Below, one piece after another: positions 27,220-35,345 of a stretch of 64,000 bases of DNA (positions are counted from its first letter, which is position 1; every line of letters starts with the position of its first letter). Where the stretch lies: positions 32,660-96,659 of the forward strand of contig CALEYW010000031.1 of assembly GCA_937927945.1 (NCBI GenBank), read 5' to 3'. Below the pieces are notes generated by a model. It did no database searches, was not told the DNA's origin, and was given only the letters and a program-made list of their open reading frames with translations. A program made the translations under genes and the position numbers. The stretch is from an uncultured candidate division WPS-2 bacterium (GTDB lineage Bacteria > Vulcanimicrobiota > Vulcanimicrobiia > Vulcanimicrobiales > Vulcanimicrobiaceae).

Positions 27220-28493
27220 GACGGTACACCTTGGGGCGAGAGCGTATGAGCCGCAGAAAGCGTTTCCCGCATACGGACGGCGACGATGGCGCCTGATCCG
27301 AGCGTGAGGCCGGCGACGACGGCGATGGCAGCATTTTGTCCGAGCGCCTGCGCGACGATACCGGAGAGGAGAGCGCCAAAGGCATAGCCCGAGTCCCGCC
27401 ACAGGCGGTAGACGCCGACCGACGATGCCCGAACGAGCGGGTCGACCACGTCGCCGATTGCCGCTAGCAGCGTCGGATACACCATGGCGGTCCCGAGGCC
27501 GAGCAGCAACGCAGCGAGGAACCATAGTGCGAAATTAACCGGGGTCAGGAAGAGCGCGATCGCGATCGCCTGAAGCCACATGCCGCCGGCAATCATCCAC
27601 TTGCGCCCGACGCGGTCGGAGAGCGCGCCGGTGAAGAGTTGGCACAGTCCCCACATGACCGGGTAAATGGCAGAGAGCATCGCGATCCGTTCGATGGCGA
27701 GTCCCGCAGCAGCAAAGTGCAATGGGAGAAGGCCCCAGGCTAGGCCGTCATTGAGGTTGTTCACGAGTCCGGCCTGGCTAATCGCCGAAAGCGTTCGGTC
27801 TTTCCACGAGACGCGCGCGAACAGCGCTCCGAACGACGTGCCTGGAGTCTGGCGCGGCGACTCCCCGCGTGCTGCCTCGAAGCGTGCGTGTCCATGCGTC
27901 TCGCGCACGAAAAAAATCGAGAGGGCGAGGGCGACGAACACGGAGATGATGCCCAACGCGAACGGCCACGGCCGCAATCCGTACGCGGCCGCGATCGCGC
28001 CGGACAGGTATGCCGCGACGCCGACTGCGAGGTAGCCGGCGAACTCATTGAGTCCCATCGCAAGGCCGCGCTGCTTGGGGCCGACGAGATCGATTTTCAT
28101 CACGACCGTCATCGACCAGCACAGGCCTTGGTTGATGCCGAGCAGCACGTTGGCGAGAACAATCCAACCCCACGCCGGGGCGTACATCAGCAAGAATGGA
28201 ACGGGGATGGCAAACAGCCAGCCGGCGACGAGCAGCGGCTTGCGACCCGTCCGGTCGGCCGTTCGGCCCGCGTACAGATTCGCCAGCGCCTTCGTGAAGC
28301 CGAACGTCACGATGAATGACAGGACGGCGGTTTCCGACGCGAGCCCGAATACGCGCTGACCGACCAGCGGCAGCACGTCGCGCTCGATTCCTACCATCGA
28401 GCCGACGAACGCGTTGACCGCGACGAGCAGCCAGAACTGGGTCGCGTTGGCCGCAAGCCCTAGGCGAACGCGGCCGGCGACGTCAGCTGACAA
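27216..28493 (-). CDS. MFS transporter
   Basis: About 425 residues with 12 hydrophobic helices and the MFS loop motif AGRTADRTGRKPLLV between TM2 and TM3, repeated in degenerate form as GALSDRVGRKWMI in the second half. It lies between an ArsR/rhodanese regulator and an MBL hydrolase. An efflux role for an arsenic, sulfur or selenium compound is possible, but the substrate is unknown. A TTG at 28493, overlapping the upstream stop by 11 bases, is the best start; upstream in-frame codons belong to the rhodanese gene. Confidence 0.8.
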   Translation of the reverse strand: MSADVAGRVRLGLAANATQFWLLVAVNAFVGSMVGIERDVLPLVGQRVFGLASETAVLSFIVTFGFTKALANLYAGRTADRTGRKPLLVAGWLFAIPVPFLLMYAPAWGWIVLANVLLGINQGLCWSMTVVMKIDLVGPKQRGLAMGLNEFAGYLAVGVAAYLSGAIAAAYGLRPWPFALGIISVFVALALSIFFVRETHGHARFEAARGESPRQTPGTSFGALFARVSWKDRTLSAISQAGLVNNLNDGLAWGLLPLHFAAAGLAIERIAMLSAIYPVMWGLCQLFTGALSDRVGRKWMIAGGMWLQAIAIALFLTPVNFALWFLAALLLGLGTAMVYPTLLAAIGDVVDPLVRASSVGVYRLWRDSGYAFGALLSGIVAQALGQNAAIAVVAGLTLGSGAIVAVRMRETLSAAHTLSPQGVPS

Positions 28494-29169
28494 GTTCGAC
28501 CTCGCCACCTGCGGCGACCCACTCAGCCGGCCCAAGCGCAAGACGCGTTGCGTGGAGCCCCTGCTCGCGAAGCAGGACGACCGCTTCATCGGCAAAGACG
28601 CAGTACGGTCCGCGGCAATACACCACATAGTGCTTCGACCGAGGCAACGCGATTTTGCCGGCTCGCAGGGCCTCGAGCGGCGCGCTGAAGGCGCCGGGGA
28701 GATGCGCGGCTTCGTATTCCTCGTGCGGGCGAGCGTCAAGCAGCGCCGTCCGCTCCGCCGCGAGCGCTTCGCGCGCCGCCGCGAACGTCACGATACCTGG
28801 GTCGCGAGGACCGAAGTACGACTTCTCGGCATCTGCGATGGAAGCGTCCACGGCTTCCGCGACCGCCCGCAGCTCCACGAGCAGCCGGTACACGGCCGAG
28901 CCGGTCGCCCGGTAGTGGGCGAACGTTCCTCTGCGTTCCACCGTGACAAGGCCACACCGTGAAAGCACCTGGAGGTGCTGGGACGCGTTAGCGACCGTGA
29001 GGCCGGCCTCGGCAGCGAGATCCTGCACCGTACGAGGCCGCTGCGAAACGAGGTCGAGCAACTCCAGCCGATGCCGATTGGCCAGTGCGCCCGGAACGCG
29101 TGCGACGGCCGAGTATACGGCATCCTTGAAGCGACGCTTCCGTCTCGATTTGGCGGGGGTCTCAGGCAT
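28483..29169 (-). CDS. ArsR-family regulator fused to a rhodanese domain
   Basis: A 228-residue fusion. Residues 15-100 are a winged helix (ALANRHRLELLDLVSQRPRTVQDLAAEAGLTVANASQHLQVL). Residues 125-225 are a rhodanese domain (TALLDARPHEEYEAAHLPGA) with active-site loop CRGPYC. Such fusions sense persulfide or related thiol chemistry. ATG at 29169 is preferred to TTG at 29175, which lies in the operator. It sits in the middle of the operon and probably represses it through the 20-bp sites at 29170 and 30038. Confidence 0.85.
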   Translation of the reverse strand: MPETPAKSRRKRRFKDAVYSAVARVPGALANRHRLELLDLVSQRPRTVQDLAAEAGLTVANASQHLQVLSRCGLVTVERRGTFAHYRATGSAVYRLLVELRAVAEAVDASIADAEKSYFGPRDPGIVTFAAAREALAAERTALLDARPHEEYEAAHLPGAFSAPLEALRAGKIALPRSKHYVVYCRGPYCVFADEAVVLLREQGLHATRLALGPAEWVAAGGEVELVS

Positions 29170-29189
29170 ATTCAAGAAATTTCTCGAAT
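29170..29189. promoter_or_regulatory. Operator of the ArsR/rhodanese regulator, site 2
   Basis: ATTCAAGAAATTTCTCGAAT, a near-perfect 20-bp palindrome directly upstream of the regulator start. The same pattern (ATTCAAGAA...TGAAT) occurs at 30038-30057 before the first gene of the operon. Confidence 0.75.
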
Positions 29190-29220
29190 ACGGCCGAGAC
29201 CCCTTCCGCCGAGGCTGCTG

Positions 29221-30009
29221 TCAGGTAGACTTGACGGCTCGGAACGTGATCCCGAGCGTGCCGAAATCGGCCGCGCTCGTTTCTTGCGGCGCATCTGCGA
29301 AGACATCACCACGCCAGGTGATCTCGAATTCATTGAATCCAGCGGCTGCAACTGCAGCGGCGAGCTCTGCGTCAAGCAGAGCCCCGGCTATTCAACCGGT
29401 CCACAGATCGATTTTTCGCTTGGCACTTTCCGGAACGGCGCTTTCAACCAAAATGTCGGCAATTTGAAGCCGCCCACCCGGTCGCAGCACGCGATGCATC
29501 TCGCGTAGCGCTGCATCCTTGTCAGGTGTAAGGTTGAGGACGCCGTTGGAAATCACGACATCGGCCCAACCGTCCTCCACCGGCAACGACTCCATGAATC
29601 CCTCGCGGATTTCGACGTTCTCGACGGAACCAGCAAGGACCGCACCGCGAGCCTTTTCGAGCATCGCCGCGGTCATGTCGACGCCGATCGCGCGCCCGCT
29701 AGGCCCTACCATCCTCGCTGCAATAAACGTGTCGATTCCCGCGCCGCACCCCACGTCGAGGACCCGCTCACCGGGCCGTAGCGGTTCGACTGCAAATGGA
29801 TTCCCCGTGCCGGCAAACGACTCGATGCTGGCCTCTGGAATCCCGGTCAGCCAATCCTCTTGGTACTTCAAGATGCCGGCGAGCCGCCGTCCGGTGTGAA
29901 AGTGGAAGCCCTTATGCGGGTCACGCGCGACCTCGGCGTACTCACGCTGGATGGCATCTCGCAATTCGCCGATGTCGAAATCTACGATGGGGGTGCGATC
30001 GAGTTCCAC
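29221..30009 (-). CDS. SAM-dependent methyltransferase (ArsM-like) with in-frame TGA
   Basis: 262 codons. A class I methyltransferase: motif I VLDVGCGAGID, GRAIGVDMTAAML, SLPVEDGWADVVISNGVLNL, and HRVLRPGGRLQIADILV. The GTG at 30009 has GGAGG five bases upstream; a TTG at 30021 is the alternative. Codon 206 is TGA (29392-29394), inside KIDLWTG[TGA]IAGALLDAE. Related ArsM-like proteins have a Cys before (I/L)(A/G)GAL at this place, which in ArsM binds arsenic. The frame then runs 56 more codons through a conserved-looking end (FEITWRGDVFADAP) to a TGA at 29221. Selenocysteine insertion or a single nonsense mutation are the two explanations. Confidence 0.65.
29362..29394 (-). promoter_or_regulatory. 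SECIS-like hairpin after the methyltransferase TGA
   Basis: After TGA (29394-29392), seven bases later the RNA can form a 9-bp stem, GGGCUCUGC with GCAGAGCUC (one G-U pair), around the loop UUGAC at 29375-29371. The loop starts 16 nt after the TGA, the spacing expected of a bacterial SECIS. The G is third in the loop, not first or second as in the usual model. Confidence 0.45.
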
Positions 30010-30037
30010 GATTGCCTCCAAGTACCCGGCCTGACGG

Positions 30038-30057
30038 ATTCAAGAACTCAATTGAAT
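30038..30057. promoter_or_regulatory. Operator of the ArsR/rhodanese regulator, site 1
   Basis: ATTCAAGAACTCAATTGAAT, 28 bp upstream of the methyltransferase start, with arms ATTCAA/TTGAAT. It matches the site at 29170-29189 in 15 of 20 bases including both arms, so the whole operon is probably under one regulator. Confidence 0.75.
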
Positions 30058-30389
30058 AGCCCTACGCCCACCCGATCTTCGGGGGGCCACGGAGCGAGCG
30101 CTCGCTAATGAGTTGGATTCATCCGCGGTCGAGGATTGAAGTCCGCCGGGATCACGGTGGTCGATGGCGTGACATCGCTTGCAATCGCGTACTTTTTGGT
30201 CAAGGAGGGGCGGGTGGTGTGGCGATGATTGCTGCGAAGTTTGAGAGCAACCCAACACGACAGCAAACGCTGCGCTGGTAGGATGCGACGATGAGGCCGC
30301 CGGCGTTGAATCGGACGTTGTAACCGCCCAGCACCGAGGCCACGACCGTCAAGAAGGCTTCATAGGGTCGGTAGTTCGTGACTGGACGC
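30058..30389. other. Gap: upstream region and unassigned sequence
   Basis: Apart from the operator at its edge, no gene, repeat or clear structure is seen between the methyltransferase promoter and the broken metal exporter. Confidence 0.4.
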
Positions 30390-31359
30390 CAGGCCGCGAA
30401 GAACGCGGGGATACCTTCGACCATGGGCGACGAACCGAGGATGAGCAGTAGCGCCGTGCGCGAGGACCTCTTGTGCCCATGCTCATGAAGCGGCGCGTTT
30501 GTCTCATGATCCCGAGTTTCACGATGCCACGTGGCTCCGTCATGATCGTGCCGATGGCTGTGAGGTTGTCCGTTTCCATGCCGATGCGTATGCGCATGGG
30601 TGAGCGCTACCGATACGGTACGCAGCAGCGTGTATAGCGCATCACCGTCATCGTCATCGCCGTGCTGACCGACTCCAGCGTTGTCGTGATCGTCGTGCTC
30701 GTCGAAGCGGGTGCTGTACGTCTCGGTTTGCCCGGCCGTCGTGACGGTCAGCAAGGCGTCGAACTGGTGAGGCTCTGGGATGGTGTCCGCCGACTCCCAA
30801 TACGGCCCAAGGTTCTGCATTGCGAAGGTTTGACGGGAGCCGTCGTCTCGCACCGCCTCGATCGCAAGAGTGCCGAACGCGGGTCCGACGATGCGGAAGC
30901 GCGGCGGCGTGTCCCGTACGAAGATTGACAAAGCGATGGTTCCCGCCGACGTCGGTATCTTGTGGCGATCGCCTCCGTGCGTGTCGGTGGAAGTATCGTC
31001 ATCGTGCGCGTGCCCGAGACCGTGATCGTGGCCTGTGACCTCCCCGCATCTCCCGTAGCGACCCGATTGCGATCCAGGCGCCGAAACCGATGAGGGCGAG
31101 GCTTGACGCAACCGACACGTATTGGCCGAAGCGTGTCGCGAACGCGGCGCCGGCAATCCCAAACGACGAGACCGATGAGCAGGGTAGAGACGACATGTCC
31201 CGTGCCCGCCTTGAACGCTGCTTCTGCGGTCTCGCGGCGTGACCACCCGTTTTGGCGAGCGATTAACGTGATAGGGACCCAGTGGTCGGGGACGACCGTG
31301 TGCAGGACTCCGACGCCGACAACGGCTCCTACGAGAAGCGCCTCAGGGACAAGGTTCAT
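30390..31359 (-). pseudogene. His-rich metal exporter-like membrane protein, broken
   Basis: The N-terminus VPEALLVGAVVGVGVLHTVV, then PDHWVPITLIARQNGWSRRE, resembles the UreH/RcnA-like metal permease group. The frame shifts near 31170 (FATRFGQYVSVASSLALIG follows) and again near 31040. A His/Asp-rich region (HDHGLGHAHDDDTSTDTHGG) with a beta-rich insert (FAMQNLGPYWESADTIPEPH) and a second His-rich run follow. After that comes LLLILGSSPMVEGIPAFFAA, where the reading ends. Two indels and loss of the C-terminal helices make it a pseudogene. Confidence 0.6.
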
Positions 31360-31394
31360 CTAGGCGTCCTCGTGCTCGTGCATAGGCTACCGCG

Positions 31395-31744
31395 AGCGTA
31401 CGCTGTACACGCGAGTCGGGCCGCTGACGTTGCGCGTTCCGCAGACGCGCGACGGGAGCTTTGTGCCGGAGATCTTCGAGCGGTATCGCCGCAACGAACA
31501 GGCGTTGGTGCTGGCGCTCATGGAGATGGTGGTCAACGGCGTCTCGACACGCAAGGTCTCCCGCATCACCGAAGAGTTGTGCGGAACATCGTTCTCGAAA
31601 TCGACAGTGAGCCGGCTTGCGACGGGCCTGGACGTGCGCGTTCGCGCCTTTCTGGATCGCAAGCTTGACGGCGGTTACCCCTTCGTGATCGTCGACGCGA
31701 TGTTCACTAAGGGTACGCGGCGACGGCCCGGTGGTCAGCGGTGA
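31395..31744 (+). pseudogene. IS256-family (Mutator) transposase fragment
   Basis: YTRVGPLTLRVPQTRDGSFV, then PEIFERYRRNEQALVLALMEM, VVNGVSTRKVSRITEELCG and FSKSTVSRLATGLD are the middle of a Mutator-type DDE transposase. It ends just before the second catalytic region. No inverted repeats were identified. Confidence 0.8.
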
Positions 31745-31857
31745 AGACGGCGAGACACGTTTAGGCCATGTGAGCGCTCCCTTATACAGCTATGCTGGCT
31801 GGATAATTTTGCGCGGGTGTCTAGCGCGACCGGGCTAAGTCTGGTAGCCTAAGGCCC

Positions 31858-32094
31858 ATGAAGACCGTCAACATGCATGACGCTAAGAGCAACTTGTCGA
31901 GCCTGGTCCGGGAAGTGCGGGAGGGCAGTGAACGCGAGATCATCATCTGCCTTTCCGGGCAGCCCGTGGCGAGACTCGTGCCCGTCGCCGACGCTCCGCG
32001 CCGGCAGCTCGGTGTCGATCGGGGACGGATTACGATCGCACCTGACTTTGATGCGGTCAACCCCGAGATAACCGCGCTTTTCGAAGGCCCATAG
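31858..32094 (+). CDS. Phd/YefM-family antitoxin, copy 1
   Basis: A 78-residue antitoxin: MKTVNMHDAKSNLSSLVREV is the Phd/YefM DNA-binding start (usually MxxVNxxEAKxxLSxLL). REIIICLSGQPVARLVP forms the next strand, and the C-terminal DAVNPEITALFEGP is the toxin-binding tail. It is five bases upstream of the PIN toxin gene. A paralogous pair is at 61903-62514. Confidence 0.85.
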   Translation: MKTVNMHDAKSNLSSLVREVREGSEREIIICLSGQPVARLVPVADAPRRQLGVDRGRITIAPDFDAVNPEITALFEGP

Positions 32095-32099
32095 CACGC

Positions 32100-32489
32100 G
32101 TGCGGTTGTTGCTCGACACGCACGCGTTTCTGTGGGCCGCGGCGGACCCCGACCAATTGCGCGCCGATGCGCGCGCGGCGATCGAGGATACCACCAATGA
32201 GGTCTTGGTCTCCGCTGGGGTCGCGTGGGAAATCAGCATCAAGGTCGCGCTCGGCAAGCTGATAGTGCCGGCGGATCCCGCGGTGTGGTTTCCGGCGCGC
32301 GTGCGTTCTTTAGGCTTTCACGCATTGGATATTTCGGCAGCGCATGCCCTCGCAGTCGGCGGGCTGCCCGACGTTCACCGAGATCCGTTCGACCGAATCA
32401 TGATCGCGCAGGCGCAGATCGAAGGCCTGACGTTTGTGACCCGCGATCCGGAAAATCAGAGATATCCCATAAACGTTCTGGAGGCATAA
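32100..32489 (+). CDS. vapC: VapC-type PIN-domain toxin, copy 1
   Basis: A 129-residue PIN nuclease starting MRLLLDTHAFLWAAADPDQL, with Asp6 as first catalytic acid. EISIKVALGKL follows, and DPFDRIMIAQAQIEGLTFVTRD carries the later acidic residues. VapC toxins cleave tRNA or rRNA. Full length, ending RYPINVLEA. GTG start just after the antitoxin stop. Confidence 0.85.
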   Translation: MRLLLDTHAFLWAAADPDQLRADARAAIEDTTNEVLVSAGVAWEISIKVALGKLIVPADPAVWFPARVRSLGFHALDISAAHALAVGGLPDVHRDPFDRIMIAQAQIEGLTFVTRDPENQRYPINVLEA

Positions 32490-32525
32490 GTCGCCTACGG
32501 CAAGCGCGACCGGCGCGGCAATGTT

Positions 32526-32660
32526 TTAGTGAATCGACGTTTTGGGCGATTCATTGTGAGACAGCCTCAGAACGTCAGAACGCTAAAACGGCGCTGTCTC
32601 ACCATTTCAGTGAATTTCACCATTCCGGACAACAGAAGGCGGCATTTCATCAATTCTCTG
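32526..32660. repeat. IS-end-like repeat with inverted ends
   Basis: GATTCATTGTGAGACAGC (32548-32565) and GCTGTCTCACCATTTCAG (from 32593) are inverted copies of the same terminus separated by 27 bp that carry the 8-bp units TCAGAACG and CTAAAACG. Further TTTCACCATT blocks follow. It lies right after the vapC gene. Confidence 0.65.
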
Positions 32661-32684
32661 CGCCATCCACCGTTTTCGGCGCCG

Positions 32685-33497
32685 TCAACCGTTTTTCAAC
32701 GCGGCCCGCTCCACGTACGTTTCCGCAACGAAGCCGGCGAACGTGACAGCCGCGCCGACCGCGAGTCGAGCATGACGGGGTGAAAGAGCTTTCCATTTGC
32801 CGTCGCGGCCATGACCCGAACCGTATAAGGTTCGCAGTTCACCGAGACTAGCAACGACGGCGCCTAGCTGCTGTACACATCCACGGACGAGGGCGGCGCT
32901 ATTTTTCGCATCATCGATGCCTGCCGGAACTAGCTCGAGGGCCTTGAGCGTCGATTTGGCGATATCGACGAGGTCAGTTGTTTTCGCAAGGGCCGGCTCG
33001 CCGATAAGGCGCAAGACGGTCCGACAAACAGATTCGACCAGCTCCTTTGCTCCACCGATGGCGTCTTTAGGACTATCGTTTGCAAGGAGATGCAGCCGCC
33101 TACCACGGTCATCAATAAACGCCAAGTCCTCGACACGCGTTACCGCGAAAGAACTTGGGGCAGTCCCCGCCGGCCTAAAGACGCCGTCCGCGAAGAAGAA
33201 GCCGTCACGCTCCGCGGCCTTCACGAGGAAATCTTCCTTCGACGCAGCCACGGCCTCAATCAATGCCCCGAGCGCATCGCCAAGTCGATCGAGCTGTTGC
33301 GGATCATGCTGATCCACGCTGGCTACGTAACGGCGGAATTGCGTTCGGCGATCCCCGCCGGGGCCACCGGGGTCCGCGCCCAGACGAATACCCGCGCCTT
33401 CAAATGCCCGATCGATCTGGCGAAGAGGAATCGCCGCCGACGCGTCCTCGAACTCCCCAAGCGTCCGTCGGCTGAAGACTTTCGGCACGCTGCCCAT
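32685..33497 (-). CDS. Abi_C-domain (abortive infection) protein
   Basis: A 270-residue protein. The C-terminal half GGAKELVESVCRTVLRLIGE, then LVDIAKSTLKALELVPAGID, SAALVRGCVQQLGAVVASLG and LRTLYGSGHGRDGKW, is the Abi_C domain seen in abortive-infection and other phage-defence proteins. The N-terminal half (LRQIDRAFEGAGIRL) is unassigned. ATG at 33497 is chosen over an upstream TTG. Its 3' end lies within sequence next to an IS-end-like repeat, close to a toxin-antitoxin pair. Confidence 0.75.
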   Translation of the reverse strand: MGSVPKVFSRRTLGEFEDASAAIPLRQIDRAFEGAGIRLGADPGGPGGDRRTQFRRYVASVDQHDPQQLDRLGDALGALIEAVAASKEDFLVKAAERDGFFFADGVFRPAGTAPSSFAVTRVEDLAFIDDRGRRLHLLANDSPKDAIGGAKELVESVCRTVLRLIGEPALAKTTDLVDIAKSTLKALELVPAGIDDAKNSAALVRGCVQQLGAVVASLGELRTLYGSGHGRDGKWKALSPRHARLAVGAAVTFAGFVAETYVERAALKNG

Positions 33498-33559
33498 TTT
33501 CGACGCCAAACGCCCAGCTTACCCGGTGGCTTGCGCCGACCGGTCGCGTTGAAAGACGA

Positions 33560-34138
33560 TCAGGTGCCGGAAGCGACGGCTTTGAGCTGATTGAATCCCT
33601 CGTGAACGATTTCCGCGAATTCTCGGCCTGCCGGATCGTCGAGCCAACGGCCGAATCCTACGTGGAACACGGCCATGCCCATGTCGGCGGCGAGACTTGC
33701 CGCCGGTTCCGGTACTCCGCGCTGCTGCAAGGCCTGTGCGAGCGCCGCGGTGAGCGTCGCGCGCTTTATCAGTTCACGCTCCTGCAGGTCCGCGTGCGCG
33801 GCGACGATCCGTTGGCGCTCACGGGCAAGGGCGCGCCGCCCGTGCATGAGCGTCGACGCCGCTTCAACGGCGATCCGAACGGCCTCAATCGTGGGAAGCG
33901 CCGGCGGTAGTTCGCCGAGGGCCCGCAGTAGCTCGTCCTGCAACGCGGCGGAGCCGCCAAAGAGCACCTCCCGCTTGTCCGCGTAATGCCGGAAAAACGT
34001 CCGCTCGGTCAGTCCCGCCCGCTCCGCAATGTCAGCCACGGTGGTCTGCTCGTATCCCTGATCAAGGAAGAGTTCGTAGGCCGCCTTCTCGAGGCGGCCG
34101 CGTGCATCGGGCTTCCACCGGCTCATCCTGCCCATCAT
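33560..34138 (-). CDS. TetR-family repressor
   Basis: A 192-residue protein with the TetR N-terminal HTH (LEKAAYELFLDQGYEQTTVADIAERAGLTERTFFRHYADKREVLFGG) and a helical ligand domain. It is divergent from the epimerase gene, and a 19/20 inverted repeat lies between them. The start could be ATG at 34138 or 34126. Confidence 0.85.
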   Translation of the reverse strand: MMGRMSRWKPDARGRLEKAAYELFLDQGYEQTTVADIAERAGLTERTFFRHYADKREVLFGGSAALQDELLRALGELPPALPTIEAVRIAVEAASTLMHGRRALARERQRIVAAHADLQERELIKRATLTAALAQALQQRGVPEPAASLAADMGMAVFHVGFGRWLDDPAGREFAEIVHEGFNQLKAVASGT

Positions 34139-34141
34139 ACA

Positions 34142-34193
34142 TGATGACAGTAACTGACATATGTGGTATTCTTTATGTCAGTAACTGTCATCA
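34142..34193. promoter_or_regulatory. TetR operator, long inverted repeat
   Basis: TGATGACAGTAACTGACATA (34142-34161) and TATGTCAGTAACTGTCATCA (34174-34193) match as inverted arms at 19 of 20 positions. The pair lies between tetR and the epimerase and probably binds two repressor dimers. Confidence 0.85.
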
Positions 34194-34209
34194 CGGGGAA
34201 GTCTTCATC

Positions 34210-35106
34210 ATGTATGTTTTCGTCACCGGGGCCACTGGCTGGGTGGGGTCGGCCGTCATCGAGGAGCTTCGGGGCGCCGGTCATACCGTCACAGGTCTAG
34301 CGCGCTCCGAAGCTGCCGCCGCCGCCCTCGCTTCGGCCGGGATCGCCGTACACCGTGGAAGTCTCGAAGATCTCGAGAGCCTGCGCGCTGGTGCAGCCGC
34401 CTCGGACGCCGTCATCCACACCGCCTTCAACCATGATTTCTCACGCTTCGCCGAAAATGGCGCGGCCGAGCGGAGTGCCATCGACGCGCTGGGCTCCGCA
34501 TTGTCTGGGACGGACCGGCCGCTCATCGTCACGTCCGGAGTTGCGCTGATCGCACCAGGACGCGTGATAACGGAGGCCGATGTCCGCGATCCCGACGCGG
34601 TGCCCTTTCCGCGCAACCCCGAGTCGGTCGCGGCCGCCGCGGCTGCGCGCGGTGTACGCGTCTCCGTGATTCGGCTCGCCCCGTCCGTTCACGGCGAAGG
34701 CGAGAACCACGGCTTCGTCCCGCGCGTAATCGCGCTTGCCCGCGAGCACGGCGCATCCGCGTACGTCGGCGACGGGAACAATCGGTGGCCTGGTGTCCAC
34801 CGCCGCGATGCGGCGCGGCTCTACCGTCTCGCCCTCGAACGCGCTGCGGAGCACGCCGTTTATCACGCGGTCGCCGACGAGGGCGTACCGTTCCGCGAGA
34901 TAGCCGGCGTCATCGGGCGTCGTCTGAACCTGCCGGTCGTTAGCATCTCGGGAGACGACGTCGGCACCCACTTCGGCTCGTTCGCGACGTTCGCGCAAAT
35001 AGACGCCCGCGCATTGAGCGCTAAAACGCGGCAATCGCTCGCGTGGCATCCGACCGAACCCACACTTCTTGAGGATCTGAACAGCGCCGCGTACTTTCCG
35101 TCCTGA
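34210..35106 (+). CDS. Extended SDR / NAD-dependent epimerase-reductase
   Basis: A 298-residue Rossmann protein: VFVTGATGWVGSAVIEELRG at the start, VIHTAFNHDFSRFAENGAAE in the middle, then VRVSVIRLAPSVHGEGENHG and NRWPGVHRRDAARLYRLALE. These are atypical SDRs acting on unknown NAD(P) substrates. Start ATG at 34210 with GGGGAAG upstream. It is the intact relative of the frameshifted gene at 18256. Confidence 0.85.
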   Translation: MYVFVTGATGWVGSAVIEELRGAGHTVTGLARSEAAAAALASAGIAVHRGSLEDLESLRAGAAASDAVIHTAFNHDFSRFAENGAAERSAIDALGSALSGTDRPLIVTSGVALIAPGRVITEADVRDPDAVPFPRNPESVAAAAAARGVRVSVIRLAPSVHGEGENHGFVPRVIALAREHGASAYVGDGNNRWPGVHRRDAARLYRLALERAAEHAVYHAVADEGVPFREIAGVIGRRLNLPVVSISGDDVGTHFGSFATFAQIDARALSAKTRQSLAWHPTEPTLLEDLNSAAYFPS

Positions 35107-35133
35107 ACGTCGGTTCTGATCCGGTACGATAGA

Positions 35134-35163
35134 AAAAAAGCCCAGCACATTGCTGGGCTTTTT
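35134..35163. terminator. Bidirectional intrinsic terminator
   Basis: AAAAAGCCCAGCA, loop CAT, TGCTGGGCTTTTT: perfect arms with A-tract and T-tract on either side, following the epimerase. Confidence 0.9.
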
Positions 35164-35259
35164 GGTCGATTTCGAAATATTCAGCTGTGCCAAACATTTC
35201 ACCATTTCGCTTTCTTTTCACCATTTCGGCGAAAATTCACGCACAATGATGCGACCGCG

Positions 35260-35345
35260 TCAGAACGCTAGAACGGCGCTGTCTCACAATGAATCGACAT
35301 TTCACATTGAATTGACCGCGAGGCGTTCATTTCACATTGAATCGC
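35260..35345. repeat. IS-end-like repeat with 8-bp units
   Basis: TCAGAACGCTAGAACG, then GCGCTGTCTCACAATGAATC, then two further TTTCACATTGAAT blocks. It has the same order as the copies at 45.0, 46.6 and 55.5 kb. Between 35345 and 35795 I see no supported gene. Confidence 0.7.

Noticed and set aside
5388..29394. TGA reassigned to a sense codon in this genome
   Set aside because: TGA serves as a normal stop in most intact genes here (for example livM, the RND pump, katG), and Trp is coded by TGG in them. The three internal TGA codons occur in one broken gene (Trp site) and in two otherwise intact genes (Cys-type sites). Only local recoding is worth considering.
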